Shown here: piece after piece, positions 1 to 14,218 of the stretch
How positions within the stretch are numbered: position 1 is the first letter of the stretch
How the letters are laid out: every line of letters starts with the position of its first letter
Source of the DNA: Gibbula magus
Taxonomy: Eukaryota; Mollusca; Gastropoda; Trochida; Trochidae
NCBI GenBank assembly: GCA_936450465.1
Contig: OW388300.1
Location: 45,540,358 to 45,604,357 of the forward strand
Length of the DNA: 64,000 nucleotides
Direction: 5' to 3'
Notes under the pieces: model-generated
Seen by the model: the letters and a program-made list of their open reading frames with translations, nothing else
What the model was told of the DNA's origin: nothing
Database searches by the model: none
Program-made: the position numbers and the translations under genes

Positions 1-439
1 AATGTGTGGTAACGTTTTTTAATGTGGATCTGTTTGGGCAGGGGGTGAAACTCGCGTTGCATCCCTTGCTTTATTTATTAGTATAGGGTGTATCGTATCG
101 AAGTATTGGACCTAGGAACTGTTTTGTTTTAGCAATATGTGGTTTGAACATGGACACGTTTGCAAAATCCATAAATAATCCAAACCCCACAATCGAGAGA
201 CATATGATACGTTACAGAGGTACTGATCAGACATCAGAGAGAAATCCAATAAGTCAAATGTCCGGAGTCAAGTTCATTCCCCTGAGGGATGGATAAGCTT
301 TCAAATCAAACTGGCGGGTACGACTGGACACAGAACCCCTTCTTACAATCTGTTGCAACGCAATGCTTATCAATGGCGCCGAGGATCCTGTCACTGAGGT
401 GCAGCAGACAAAGTGGCCATGGTCGACTCACTCTATCCT
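1..439. other. Intergenic, no gene seen
   Basis: No exon with convincing splice signals or domain was found. The open frames overlapping 289-515 run into the inverted repeat described next, so they are treated as non-coding. Confidence 0.5.
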
Positions 440-737
440 CCACTATATCACCCCTGGGAAATTCTATCAGAGAAATCTGTACTAAAATTACCCGCCCTTG
501 ACCGGCGTGAACCAATCAAAATGCTACGCAGCTAGGACCTGCGAGCCAATGACAATTCATATCACTACGTTGCAAAGCAACGCGAGGTTATTTTGTTTGC
601 CATCCGTCACCGGTTATCTCCCTTAACCATTTCCGTCTTTTCCTATTGAGTATTTTCTTTGGATAGTGATTTCGTCCCGCCGGGTAATTTTAGGACAGAT
701 AGCTCTGATAGAGTTTCCCAGGGGTGATATAGTGGGG
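440..737. repeat. Inverted repeat, about 60-bp arms
   Basis: The arm at about 440-499 (containing CACCCCTGGGAAATTCTATC) is the near-perfect reverse complement of about 676-737, with roughly 175 bp between. This looks like a small fold-back element or MITE. Its right arm runs straight into the 48-bp tandem array, which shares CCTGGG-type sequence with it. Confidence 0.75.
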
Positions 738-968
738 GAGTAACGGAGCATATATAAAACCCTGGGTAACGGAGGATGTAGTGGAGAGTAACGGAGCATA
801 TATAAAACCCTGGGTAACCGAGGATGTAGTGGGGAGTAACGGAGCATATATAAAACCCTGGGTAACCGAGGATGTAGTGGGGAGTAACGGAGCATATATA
901 AAACCCTGGGTAACCGAGGATGTAGTGGGGAGTAACGGAGCATATATAAAACCCTGGGTAACCGAGGA
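738..968. repeat. 48-bp minisatellite, about 4.8 copies
   Basis: The words GTAACGGAG and ATATATAAAACCCTGGGTAA recur with starts at 740, 788, 836, 884 and 932, an exact 48-bp period with only a few base differences. Because 48 is divisible by three, the array stays open in several frames on both strands and makes spurious repetitive peptides; there is no other sign that it is coding. Confidence 0.9.
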
Positions 969-2041
969 CGGGCTCACTCGTGGTCTTCCACTTTGTAGTC
1001 TTGAGGTGAGCACGTTTATTGCAAGGTTGGCAGAGACTAAATTAATATGACTGAAGTAATTACTTAGTATATTGGATGAAAGAACGCTTCAGTGCTTATA
1101 TCGATCTTGACTTTACCAGCGAGATCGAGGCAACGTATTGACCACCAATCTTGCTTCAATTCCTGCAAATAATCACAAAACGCGCTTCCAACAGTAAATG
1201 ACATGTACAGCTAAATGAGGGACGTGTTGTGGATATACAACTTCTTTATTCGTTACAGGCGACATTTTAGACATTGGTTCTTATGCTTTTACCAAAAAAG
1301 TGGGATTGTTTGGCAACCACGTCGAAATTAGAACCAATGTCGAAACGTCGCTTATGCAATGATGGAATGTTACGTTAAACTGATTGTGAAATGATAAATA
1401 GATACATAATGATCGAATTATGGAAAAACGAATACATGCTACAAAATTACTCACCGTTACTTAAAAACGATACCTATAGTGGTATAATTGTAAAAGTCGG
1501 ACATCCTGATGTGTTTTGTTGTTTGTTTAAAATACAATGGATTGTATACAATCTGTCAACATACTTTGTTCAAACATTCCATAGGACCAGAAAATGTTTT
1601 GGGAACTAATCAGCAGTATGGTGATATGTGTCATTCTTCCATTGATTTATGGGTGTCGATTTTTCAATTCTAAATATTAATAAATAAGAAACGTTTTACC
1701 AACTACTCACAGAGATTTGTCCCCTCTTCAACTTTACGAATATCACTCCACTAAACAATCAAATAGAATATTATATATACTAATTAATTAGACAGTTCGA
1801 CTCCGCTATGATTTGAGGGCGTCTTCCTTCGTGTACATCATATTGTTCGTGCACGATCTTAAAAGAAAGTTCATGTTCAACATATTGTTTTGCATTTGTG
1901 AGTTGATCGACGACAATAATATGGTAGGCAAATGAAAGAGTTGAAACATTATGGGCATAACTCCATTATTCCAAATTATAGCTTTGACCACTGTAAAAAA
2001 CAATTTTCTAAGTAAACAAGATTTTTTTGATAAAAAACATC
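969..2041. other. Intergenic, no gene seen
   Basis: AT-rich sequence downstream of the minus-strand PAN/discoidin gene. No coding exon, RNA gene or clear repeat was recognised. Confidence 0.4.
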
Positions 2042-2047
2042 TTTATT
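2042..2047 (-). terminator. Polyadenylation signal of the PAN/discoidin gene
   Basis: TTTATT on plus is AATAAA on minus, about 245 bp past the stop codon at 2290. It is the first canonical signal downstream of the last exon. Confidence 0.6.
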
Positions 2048-2289
2048 GTGAAGATACACACAGTCTCGGAGTATTTGTTCAGCCTGGCCTCGTCGTGTAT
2101 TTTCACATAAAGAAGTTGTTATCAAGAAAATCGTGTGTTTTGATGTACTGAACTTCTAAATGGCCCATAAGACTTCGTGATTCTTGCTGTCCCTTTAAGA
2201 TTATCACAAACACTATTCAAATACAATGTGGGAAAGTGAAAACTTCCATATGACATTGTTTTCCTGTATTACTGTCTCTTTAACAAGCA

Positions 2290-5200
2290 CTATGGAATAG
2301 TCCAGGACGACCATCCAGACAGTTTCACAGCATCCAGTTCTGGAGTATCATCGGCAAAGCTGCCATCGACGGTAATCTTCACCTCGTTGCTTACATAGTT
2401 TATCTGTAACAACGAAAAGTTGTTTCGTCATTGTGTGTCAGGATATTGAAGTATTAGTTGTGTTGTGCCTCTATCGAAATGTACAGCTGCGGACCTTAAT
2501 TACCTACATGTGAATCTTAGTGCAAATATCACGTAAAATTGACGTTCATTGCAACGTCAATAAAATTACATCACATACAATGACAATGAATCATCTTACA
2601 TCAATTATTCTTGAACGTATCCCGTGATCGCCACGGCAGCGGTTTATGTTAATGAAGTTGGCATAATGTAAAAAGACAGAAGGGGTCAATTTTCGAAAAT
2701 TAAAATAAATAAAAACTGTAGTTTGTTGTAGATATCAACGAAGGAGTGAAGTACGGATCTATATACCATCTAAACTGGCATGACTATCCTTGAAAAATGA
2801 CTTTTTGAACAAAATGACTGTGATAAAAAAAATGACTTGGATAAATAGAATGACTTATGAATGATTTAAAAAGAACTGTGATGAACATTCTACCTGAAAT
2901 GAAATTTTACATTGTTATATTATACCAAGTGTGACAGTGTTGCATATGAAAACATAGAAAATAGGTTAGATTTATTGATTTTGATGAGAAAAATATATAT
3001 AGATAAGTAACATTGACTTTGATGAAAAAAAATCACAGATAAACAATCTTTGAAAGTGTATCTTAAAAGAATCGCTGATAAAAAGGACTTTGATGAACTT
3101 TCACCGGTGCAAAAATCCGATTTTTATTAGAAAAACGTTATTTTGAAAAGAACACTTTACTTAAGTGGTTAGGGGTAGACTTTGTTGAAAACAGTAACTT
3201 CAGTGATTTAAAATTTGAAAACAACTTGATAATAAGAAAAATTCGAATTTGGTAAGAAACATAAAGTGAAAACACACATCTGATGACACATTTCATGTTA
3301 ATGATAAAACTAACAGTGTTGCCATTTCAACTTTTTAAAAAAAACCCTTGATTAGAAACCCACACGACACACTAACCTGAAATTTAGATACATCAATCTG
3401 AGCTGTATCTAGCTTCTGTAACAGTCGAGGGACTACCTTACTGTACACCATGGATGTACGATTACGCATTAAAGGGAAAGTAGCACGTTTTTTCGCTAAT
3501 ATAAGTCGATGAAATGTATTTGAAAAATAATGTCACCAATAGTAAAAATGAGTGTTCATGGTTCCGTAATAGTTGAGAATCGTTTTTGTCATTTGAAATA
3601 ATAAAATGGGTTCACAATAAAATGGCCACGATGACATTTTGCTTTATACGCAACACGTTATTACCACTACGGATAATTGGATTGTGTAACAATATGTTTT
3701 ACCCTCTAAAGTAAATATAAATGACATAAACTATCATTATAAAATGGGAAATTTGACAATATAAAATTTGCAAAAACGTGCTACTGCCCCTTTAAGTGAC
3801 ACTGACCTGAAAATTCACCACCTCAATCCTGCTCGCCTCTATCTTCTGTAACTGGGGAGTGGTCCATACTGGATCCCATGATCCATCAGGTTTCTTCACT
3901 TCCACAGATTGGATTCCACCAGCCATGAACGTCTCGTATACCTCGATACGGCTGATGAACACGGGTGCAGAAAATATGACCTTTGAGAAGGAAAATACGA
4001 CTTTCTTGATTGCCAGTTTTGGCAGAAGGAGAGGCGATGAACAGTGTATTGAATAAGCTTGAAAATAAGCAAGCCTAAACTGGTTATATTTTTAGTTTAA
4101 ATGGCAAATTAAAAAAAACACCTTAAAAGCTTACCAGCCAAAAGCAAACGTTGCCAGGCTGGTGGATGGACCTTATTTCACTCACTGTGATGACGTTGTT
4201 ATAAAGGTGTTTAATGATATATGTTTTGTTACTTATGTTTGGGAGATTTTAAGACACGAAAGAGAGGGCGCTGTTCAGTGAATAATGTTTTGATATAGAA
4301 TGTACTCTTGTCAATCTGAAACATCCCTTCCACGTATAATCTAAATATGGAGGTCTAGTACGTGTAGTAAGTACAGCTTACATGTATTCCTTGATCTGAT
4401 CCTTGACCTCTGACCCCTGACCCCTGACACTAACCATGTCTCTAACCTAACTCTTACTTTAACTAGAACCAAAACCGAATTTAAAACCAAACAAAGACCC
4501 TACACCACAAACCAAAACAAACTACAACCATAGGCCCTGAATCCTTACCTTGACAAAAAACCAATTTACCCTAAATTTTAACAGCAATCTCTCTCGACTA
4601 ACATATTCATCCCAAAATGTCAAATATATAAAAATGACTTTTTTTTATAAAAAAAAACCATAATTGTTATATTACCTATTTGACACTACCAACTCAAATT
4701 TGTGTTTTGGTCTGTTTTCGTTTGACTAAATGACGTTCAACAGAGACAGTGCATCGTCAAGTTTTCGATTAAAACTAATTACTTTTTACCTTAAACAAAA
4801 GTTTATATTGTCACTATACTGAACCTATTAACATTAAAATGATAATTTAATAACAGTCGACACTGTTCAACATAATAACATATGTGATAACGTTAGCAAT
4901 ATCTGACTCCGAACAAAATCACAATGATACTTTAACATAAAACCCAGTACCCTATAGCTAAAAGCTAAGCCTCGACATAAACCTTTGACCCTAGCCCCAA
5001 CCATACCCTTTGACCCTAACTCAAACCTAACCCACATACTCGAAATCATTATCCTTACTTTTAGCGTGATCATAACATTGAACAATAACTATGGCTCTTA
5101 TTTCGACCGGAACTCTAAATATGGAAGTCAAAATCAAATTATCATTGAGTCTTAACCTGATACTTAAAACCTGAACAAACCCCAGCCCTAAAATTTCACA

Positions 5201-8200
5201 CCGAATCTTAAGCCTTATCCCTGAAATGCTAATCAGAACAAAGAAACCGAAAATTGCAGCCTATCCTATCTCGTCTTGTTAAGGAGATTCGAAACGACGA
5301 TTCCGTAAAACGAGTGTTTATCAGAAATAGGAACGGATAATATTTTGAAATTTTAGTTGGCTTCTGAGGACATGATGTATCTCTGTTCAGTTGTGTTTAT
5401 TATTCGTGGATTGAATTATCTTGTATTTTGTATGGGGACGTTTCTTTTGCGGTTGAGTGTACATGTTTCATGCAATCTAGGAATGATGACAATTTGCAGA
5501 TTTTGAGTTCACTATCTGCAGATTGTTCGAATAATCTAGGAATGTTTCACCTTACAGGTTACCGAACAAGTTAGATAGCCTGACAAACAAATTCCTAGGT
5601 TGTGAGAATTCTCAGATTATTAGGGTCGAACAATCTGCAAATTGTTTAAACAATCTAGGAATGGTGAAATATTCCTAGATTGTGAGCTCACAATCTGCAG
5701 ATTGTGATATATCCTAGTTGGTTCGTAGCATACATACGTGTATCCACTCCGGACCGCTCCAGTACTGTGGGGTATAACTGCCAACCAGATCTCCATAGGC
5801 CGGATAGACATTGGTTGGCCCAATGATCTCAATGGCTCGACTGCATTTAAAAAACTAAAATTACGAATTGTCGCTGTAAATCGAGGTGGCAGAATGCCAA
5901 TAATCTCAGTTGCTATAAGAACGTACATTGCAGGTCAAAATGAAGAAATCTTGAAAAAATATGCTTTCACAACACAATTGATTTTTCAGAGATAAGAAAA
6001 GAGACACAGAGACAGACAGGGAGAGATTCGGCAAGCTATACACTGCGACATTAAAATCTAATCTCAACTCAAATCTTCAATAACTTATTATACCAGAACT
6101 AACGTCACGAGTCTCGTATCTTCTTTTAAGTAGGTATTCAAGTGGGTTCCCGTGGAGTCATGCATATAGTTTTGATACTTTTATTTTTTGATTGTATGAT
6201 GGTCACTGTCTGAAATATCCTCATATCAAGCAACTAGTTAATCTCAGGTATAAACTTTCAAGTTCAACAAAACAACGAGTCAACTGCAACATTGGTCGGA
6301 GGAAGTGAATATTTACATGCATTACGAGATTCTGTATATAAATCTGGGACTGTCGGCGATTAAGTACCGGCAAATCTCCACGTTTAAAACCTCCGGCGAA
6401 CGACGGTTTCAGAGATAATTTGCTGGTGCTGAACCCCGGTGTAATACAGCAGTCTTCGTGAACAAATTCATATAACTGACACATCCACACCCAGTCTGAT
6501 TAAAATCGACCTTGTTCCGAGGAATTAAATTTGCAAAATAATATATCTACCGGGATACGAACAGGTTCTATAGATTCCAAGTTTGGCGTGGAACCTACGA
6601 CTGATATGAGTTCGTATCCCGGTAGATGCACTATTTTGCAATTTTTATTCCACGGAAAACCGTCGATTTTAATCAGACTGCATCCACACCTTATAAACAC
6701 CTAATGGTCTACATATTCTGTAGAGAAACCATTTCGTCATTACAAACCGGTGTTTTCGAAAACTAAGCCCCCTCAAATAGAAACGGAATTTTCCGAATGG
6801 GGACCAAAGGTCTTCTAAATTATTTGTCGCCAAAATTATGTATCTACTGCTATGCTATCTATCTTTTGCAATCTAGTTCTATGCCATCTAATGATATGCA
6901 ATATAATGCTAAAACTATCTATATTTTGCAATATAATGCTATGATATCAAATGATATGCAATATAATTCTAAAGCTATCTATATTTTGCAATCTAATGCT
7001 ATGCTATCTAACGATATGAAATATAATGCTACGCTATCTAACGATATGCAATCTAATGCTACGCTATCTATCTTTTGCAATCTAATGCTATGCTATTTAT
7101 CTTTTGAAATCTAATGCTATGCTTTCTAACGATATGCAATCTAATGCTACGCTATCTATTTGGCTTCGGGGAATCTGCTATATTACTCCGGAATCGCTGT
7201 CTGTGTAATTAACAAACAAAAGAGTGACAATGGCTCACTAATTATAATACGAATCGGATAAATAGTAAATTAAGATACATTTCTGCAATCGGTATGGCAA
7301 GTTTAGATCTAAGTAAAACATAAACAAATGTTTTAAATCATTGAATCGCTTGTCATTCGACGCTGCACTTGTCATAGAAGTGTAAAAGATTTCTGCAAAG
7401 TTTGAAGAGAATTGGATGAATAAGTTTTTTCAGAAATCATTTGAACAAAGCATGTCGGAAGTACGGAAGGACGTTAGTATTACTGTATATTGTTATATAC
7501 CTCTGGCCGTCGGTGATTAAATATTGGACATGCGTTAAACAATACCACCTGGTAACACACTGTATATTGTATCTATATTACTCACTATCCATTTTCATCC
7601 CATTCTGATGAGAAACCGCCGATCGCCTGAACCCACTGAACAGTGACTGGGTCGGGACTTTCTGGTATCCGTGTGGGGTCGTCTGAAAGTAAAACATTTA
7701 ATTTGTGTACATATTTCAAAAAGATTATTCTAACATTTCATTTTTTATTGATATTTTATATTTTATATTTTATTTTATTTTCGAAAATAAATTTACTATC
7801 AAACAATCAAACCTGTTTAGGTTTCATCAACTAATTCAACTCATTTCTGTAGCATTTACAAACAAAATTCAAGATTTTTCAAAGAAATCGAAAATCTATT
7901 TTGCATGTCTTTATTCTATTTTATTGAAGAACCATTAGGTGATCACACTTTCGGGACGCACCTGTAAATTACATTGATGTGAGGGGACTACTGACGTATA
8001 TGAGGAAAAGGTAAACAAGTTGCCTAGATATGACCTTATTTGAATGTTGATAAAAACATGTTTAGAATGCCTATTCGTCATTACACTGCCATTAAGTATG
8101 TTGATGGAGTCACACATGCCAAGACGTGATAAAGGTGTTATTGTATGGAGAGGTACTCGACTTGACTCGTGTTCGTCAATTTGTCAAAAGTATTTTTTGA

Positions 8201-8812
8201 ATATTATATACAACAGACAAAAAGACATATGCTGGTTGGTTATGTTTAATAGGGCAGATAAATACTGTGCATGCACGTTGAAGGTTTCTACACACGCAAA
8301 ATGTTGTTGTTCGATTTTCAACGAAAACAAGAGAGTATCATATATTTCGCGATTAGGTGTGACTACATAATTAAGCAAATATTAATACGCAGTGAAATTA
8401 TTTAAATCAGAACATGTGGTATTTCGGCACGTATGAAAGCAAAACTCTTTATTGTGAACAAAACACTATTGGAGAAAATTCATTGTCAAAATAAACCCTT
8501 ACCTAATGTTCCTACGTCAAATCCTCGCCACCCCACCGCGGTTACAAGTACCAAGTTGTTCATATGTTGTGAATACAGAACACAGTCCTTGGTTGTCTCC
8601 CTGTGAAACACTGTCATACAGTTCTGGTAGAAGGCACATTTACTGATACACTCCATCATGTTGAGGTTCGTCAGCTCAATGATTATATTGGTGACTGATA
8701 TGACGTTTTGTTGTGAAACTATCAACGTATCGAAGCATGAGTTGAGAGAAAATGTTACAGTAAAAGCACAACACCCGACTAGAAGAATCACGAACAACTT
8801 GGATGATTCCAT
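2290..8812 (-). CDS. Secreted PAN/apple-like plus FBXL4-like discoidin-domain protein
   Basis: Five coding exons join in frame: 8812-8503, 7682-7586, 5840-5738, 3980-3807 and 2403-2290, giving 265 residues with stop TAG at 2290-2292. All introns are GT-AG and the phases agree (1, 2, 0, 0). Residues 1-22 form a hydrophobic signal peptide. Exon 1 then holds a PAN/apple-like region with Cys 26, 55, 59, 65 and 77 (C-x3-C-x5-C-x11-C). From about residue 118 to the end the protein resembles the discoidin-type domain at the N-terminus of FBXL4: it contains NVYPAYGD, then EVYETF in place of the family's YETY strand, then ITVD and ELDAVKLSGW. There is no F-box or leucine-rich repeat, so this is an extracellular relative and not FBXL4 itself. 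The PAN and discoidin domains suggest carbohydrate or protein binding outside the cell (inference). The domain assignment is from memory of the families, not from a search. Confidence 0.85.
3377..3468 (-). pseudogene. Relic of a duplicated exon 4 of the PAN/discoidin gene
   Basis: On minus, the last codons read LLQKLDTAQIDVSKFQ followed by donor GTTAGT, closely matching the end of the intact exon 4 (QLQKIEASRIEVVNFQ, then GTCAGT). Upstream the similarity fades and stops at the TTAA where a MITE is inserted. No acceptor gives the phase-0 start needed to splice it in, so it is probably a dead copy and not an alternative exon. Confidence 0.65.
3469..3795. mobile_element. TTAA-flanked MITE, family 1 (piggyBac-like ends), copy 1
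   Basis: Left end TTAA-AGGGAAAGTAGCACG and right end CGTGCTACTGCCCCT-TTAA form terminal inverted repeats with TTAA on both sides, as expected for piggyBac-type targets. The interior matches the copy at 40656-41017. It ends 11 bp from the splice donor of exon 4 of the PAN/discoidin gene. No transposase is encoded. Confidence 0.8.
4395..5240. repeat. Degenerate CCTAACC-rich low-complexity tract
   Basis: Two stretches (about 4395-4560 and 4920-5240) are enriched in GACCCTGACC, AACCCTAACC and CCAAACC words on plus, like a decayed satellite. It lies in intron 3 of the PAN/discoidin gene. About 4720-4830 also resembles the middle of MITE family 2, with GTTTTCGTTTGACTAAATGACG and CAGTGCATCGTC. Confidence 0.5.
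5283..5461. mobile_element. Right-end fragment of the TA-flanked MITE
   Basis: About 5336-5461 matches the right half of the element at 44267-44810 and ends with GTTTCTTTTGCGGTTGAGTG followed by TA. No matching left terminus was found nearby, so it is truncated. The left limit is approximate. Confidence 0.6.
5470..5715. repeat. Palindromic satellite (AATCTGCAGATT / CAATCTAGGAATG)
   Basis: Variants of CAATCTGCAGATTG and of CAATCTAGGAATG with its inverse CATTCCTAGATTG recur in both orientations. The array ends 23 bp from the splice donor of exon 3 of the PAN/discoidin gene, within intron 3. Confidence 0.7.
6485..6690. repeat. Fold-back element, inverted arms
   Basis: AGTCTGATTAAAATCGAC near 6493 is inverted as GTCGATTTTAATCAGACT near 6662, and ATCTACCGGGATACGAAC near 6545 is inverted near 6610. 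The arms are about 75 bp and imperfect. It lies in intron 2 of the PAN/discoidin gene. Confidence 0.7.
6840..7160. repeat. AT-rich minisatellite, about 28-31-bp units
   Basis: Variants of CAATCTAATGCTATGCTATC followed by TAACGATATG or TATCTTTTG repeat about ten times. It is intronic. Confidence 0.8.
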
Positions 8813-8817
8813 TGGTT

Positions 8818-9180
8818 TCCTCTTCTTTCAAAGTATTGAATTTAGTTGACAATAGTCTATATAATATCGCCGTTAGTTAAAAAAAACTTCCTAATTCAAT
8901 GAAGATGTACGTATCCCTCTTCTTTCAAATATAGGAATTCAACAAACGATATTTTAAAATTAAGTTGAGGCTAATTGAATGTCTAGTAGATATTCATCTT
9001 TTTCAAACAGTTGACTTCAGCTGAAAAATATTCCTAAATTAGTCTAGCGTTAGTTGAAACACTTTGAAATTGTACACCTCCTCTTCTTTGAAATAATTGA
9101 ATAGAACTGACGATATTCCTAAATTCAGCTCGGCGTCAGTTAAACACTTCTAAAGTCAATGGAGATGTTCGTCTTCCTCT
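8818..9180. repeat. Diverged tandem repeat in the promoter of the PAN/discoidin gene
   Basis: The word CTCTTCTTTCAAA (or close variants) recurs near 8820, 8927 and 9079, each followed by a similar TGAATTTAGTTGAC-like stretch and a GTTAGTTGAAACAC-like stretch. This gives about three diverged units of 105-150 bp immediately upstream of the start codon. Confidence 0.55.
8857..8866 (-). promoter_or_regulatory. Possible TATA box of the PAN/discoidin gene
   Basis: ATTATATAGA on minus lies about 45 bp upstream of the ATG at 8812. That spacing implies a short 5' UTR, similar to the candidates upstream of the VWC gene at 49300 and the modular gene at 31383. Confidence 0.4.
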
Positions 9181-9960
9181 GTCTGTAAGGAGATATAAAG
9201 TGGGAACATCTTACTTTATATTTGTACGCAAAGAAATGTCTAATGATACGTTTTATATTGTTGCCAGTGGGCGGCTATTCAAACATATATTCCTTGTGTC
9301 AATATTGTACACCTACAGAAGTTGTGTTGATACACCGTGTATTTCTACCATTACGTCCGGTGATGTCAATAGATCAGATCATCCCAATATTGCTATTCTT
9401 TCTCTTGTTTTGGATATTGATTAGCATGATTCTGAGGATTCTGAACAACGAAACGTTTATTCTCAATATGTTAAACAATTTCGGCGAGATATAATTAAGG
9501 ACTGATCGCGAAACAGAGGCAGAGCTGCTTCATATACATTGAAGAGTCATTGAGTTATGTTAGTTTGTAAGATACAAACTGATTATTTTCAAAACATTCT
9601 TGTGATATCAATCGCTTGAAAAAGCTTCCTCTTCAACATGACATGTGAGAAATAAGTTTCATGTCATGACAATCCGATTAAATTTGGTTTCAAAGACACA
9701 TATTATCATTTCGATTAGCGCGAGTTACTGAGTGTGACGCCATATCATATATTATGTATTGCATTCTACTGTGTTTATGATATAGCACAAACACGGGTTT
9801 CCGAGGCATGCAGGCGTATATATATAATAAATTAGATAGAGTTTGGTCAATTCTCCGGTATCAACATACTTAAGGGCTCTTAAGTTGCCTCTGAACACAT
9901 CTCAATAGAATATCACCAACCAAATGCTTAATGTCTGATACTGATATGTTATATACATAT
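9181..9960. other. Intergenic, no gene supported
   Basis: Open frames at 9200-9494 lack recognisable domains, and two frames compete for the same DNA. Nothing else was recognised. Confidence 0.35.
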
Positions 9961-9962
9961 AA

Positions 9963-10075
9963 ATATAATGTAGAAAATATGGTCAGATTTTTCGACAAAA
10001 TCATTATTTGTCACTACGACATTGCAGTATGATTTTGTAGAATAATCTGACTTTATTTTCTACATTATATTTAGC
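9963..10075. repeat. Imperfect hairpin
   Basis: AATGTAGAAAATATGGTCAG near 9968 pairs with CTGACTTTATTTTCTACATT near 10048, and the inner GATTTTTCGACAAAATCAT pairs with ATGATTTTGTAGAATAATC. The arms are about 40 bp. Confidence 0.6.
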
Positions 10076-10160
10076 TCCATTTTTTTTTTCAAATGTTGAA
10101 CACTCTGCCATGTTCTAACAAGGCCAAAATAGACAAAACCAGTTTGGTTTTTGTAATTTG

Positions 10161-13560
<3,400 letters not shown>

Positions 13561-13572
13561 GTTCCTCACGCA

Positions 13573-14129
13573 TCGGGCCATATATACACTTTTAGCAAAT
13601 GCATGTTGACCCTTGCGACATCTCGCAGGGACTTCTGAGACAGGGTCAGCGCCACCTATCGTCCAAAGAGAGTTACGTCCCCTCTATTGACCAATCAAAT
13701 CGGTCGTTACCAACCCAATCAATCCAAAAGTTGGTAATGAACCGACAGCTTTACAAATTGTTTATAATACTATGGGATTTTTCATCTCGGATGTTAAGCT
13801 CATTTGCATAATATAAATTCCAATGTCAAAATTAAACAAGAGAGCTATTATCAGATCTTGAATAAATTGTGAATTGTTTCATTTCCCCGCACGTTGTGAT
13901 TTAGTTTTATCACTAATTAATCGAGCGTAATCAGCGTAGTACGGGTAATTCAAATTAAAAGAAGGAACATTCACCCAACGTCTCTGTGTGATTTGTAAAC
14001 GCGCATTTGATTGGTCTACACCATACATGTAGCTCAATAATCGTGTTCAGTACTTCCTGTCTCAGAAATCCCCTCGTGTTGTCGCAAGGGTCAGTATGCA
14101 TTTTCTAAAAGTGCATATATATGGCCCGA
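13573..14129. mobile_element. 557-bp element with about 75-bp terminal inverted repeats
   Basis: The left end (TCGGGCCATATATACACTTT, continuing through GACCCTTGCGACA to CTGAGACAGG) is inverted at the right end (CCTGTCTCAGAAATCCCC, then TGTCGCAAGGGTC, ending ATATATGGCCCGA). The interior contains CGCCACCTATCGTCC and GAGTTACGTCCC. It has no coding capacity and is a non-autonomous DNA element. The target duplication is not clear. Confidence 0.75.
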
Positions 14130-14134
14130 CGGAA

Positions 14135-14218
14135 TATGATTGTATATTGCGTAAATGTATATATGTTCTATGTACCTTCAGTTTGCAGTCTTGAGTTTAA
14201 ATAAAAGTTCAGTTCAGT
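14135..14218 (+). mobile_element. LINE 3' tail fragment
   Basis: The sequence ends AATAAAAGTTCAGTTCAGTTCAG-like, and a related 3' end (TGACAATAAAGTGCAGTTCA) occurs on minus at 59640-59700. Short TTCAG tandem tails are typical of some non-LTR retrotransposon 3' ends. Only about 80 bp remain. Confidence 0.5.

Noticed and set aside
781..1050. Plus-strand frame of repeated NGAYIKPWVTEDVVGS units
   Set aside because: It arises from the 48-bp satellite, whose length is a multiple of three; the opposite strand is equally open.
4395..5240. Interstitial telomere array
   Set aside because: CCTAACC-like words are frequent but irregular, with no run of a fixed hexamer.
9200..9494. Two overlapping plus frames with hydrophobic segments
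   Set aside because: Overlapping frames compete, neither has homologous features, and the region is next to promoter repeats.
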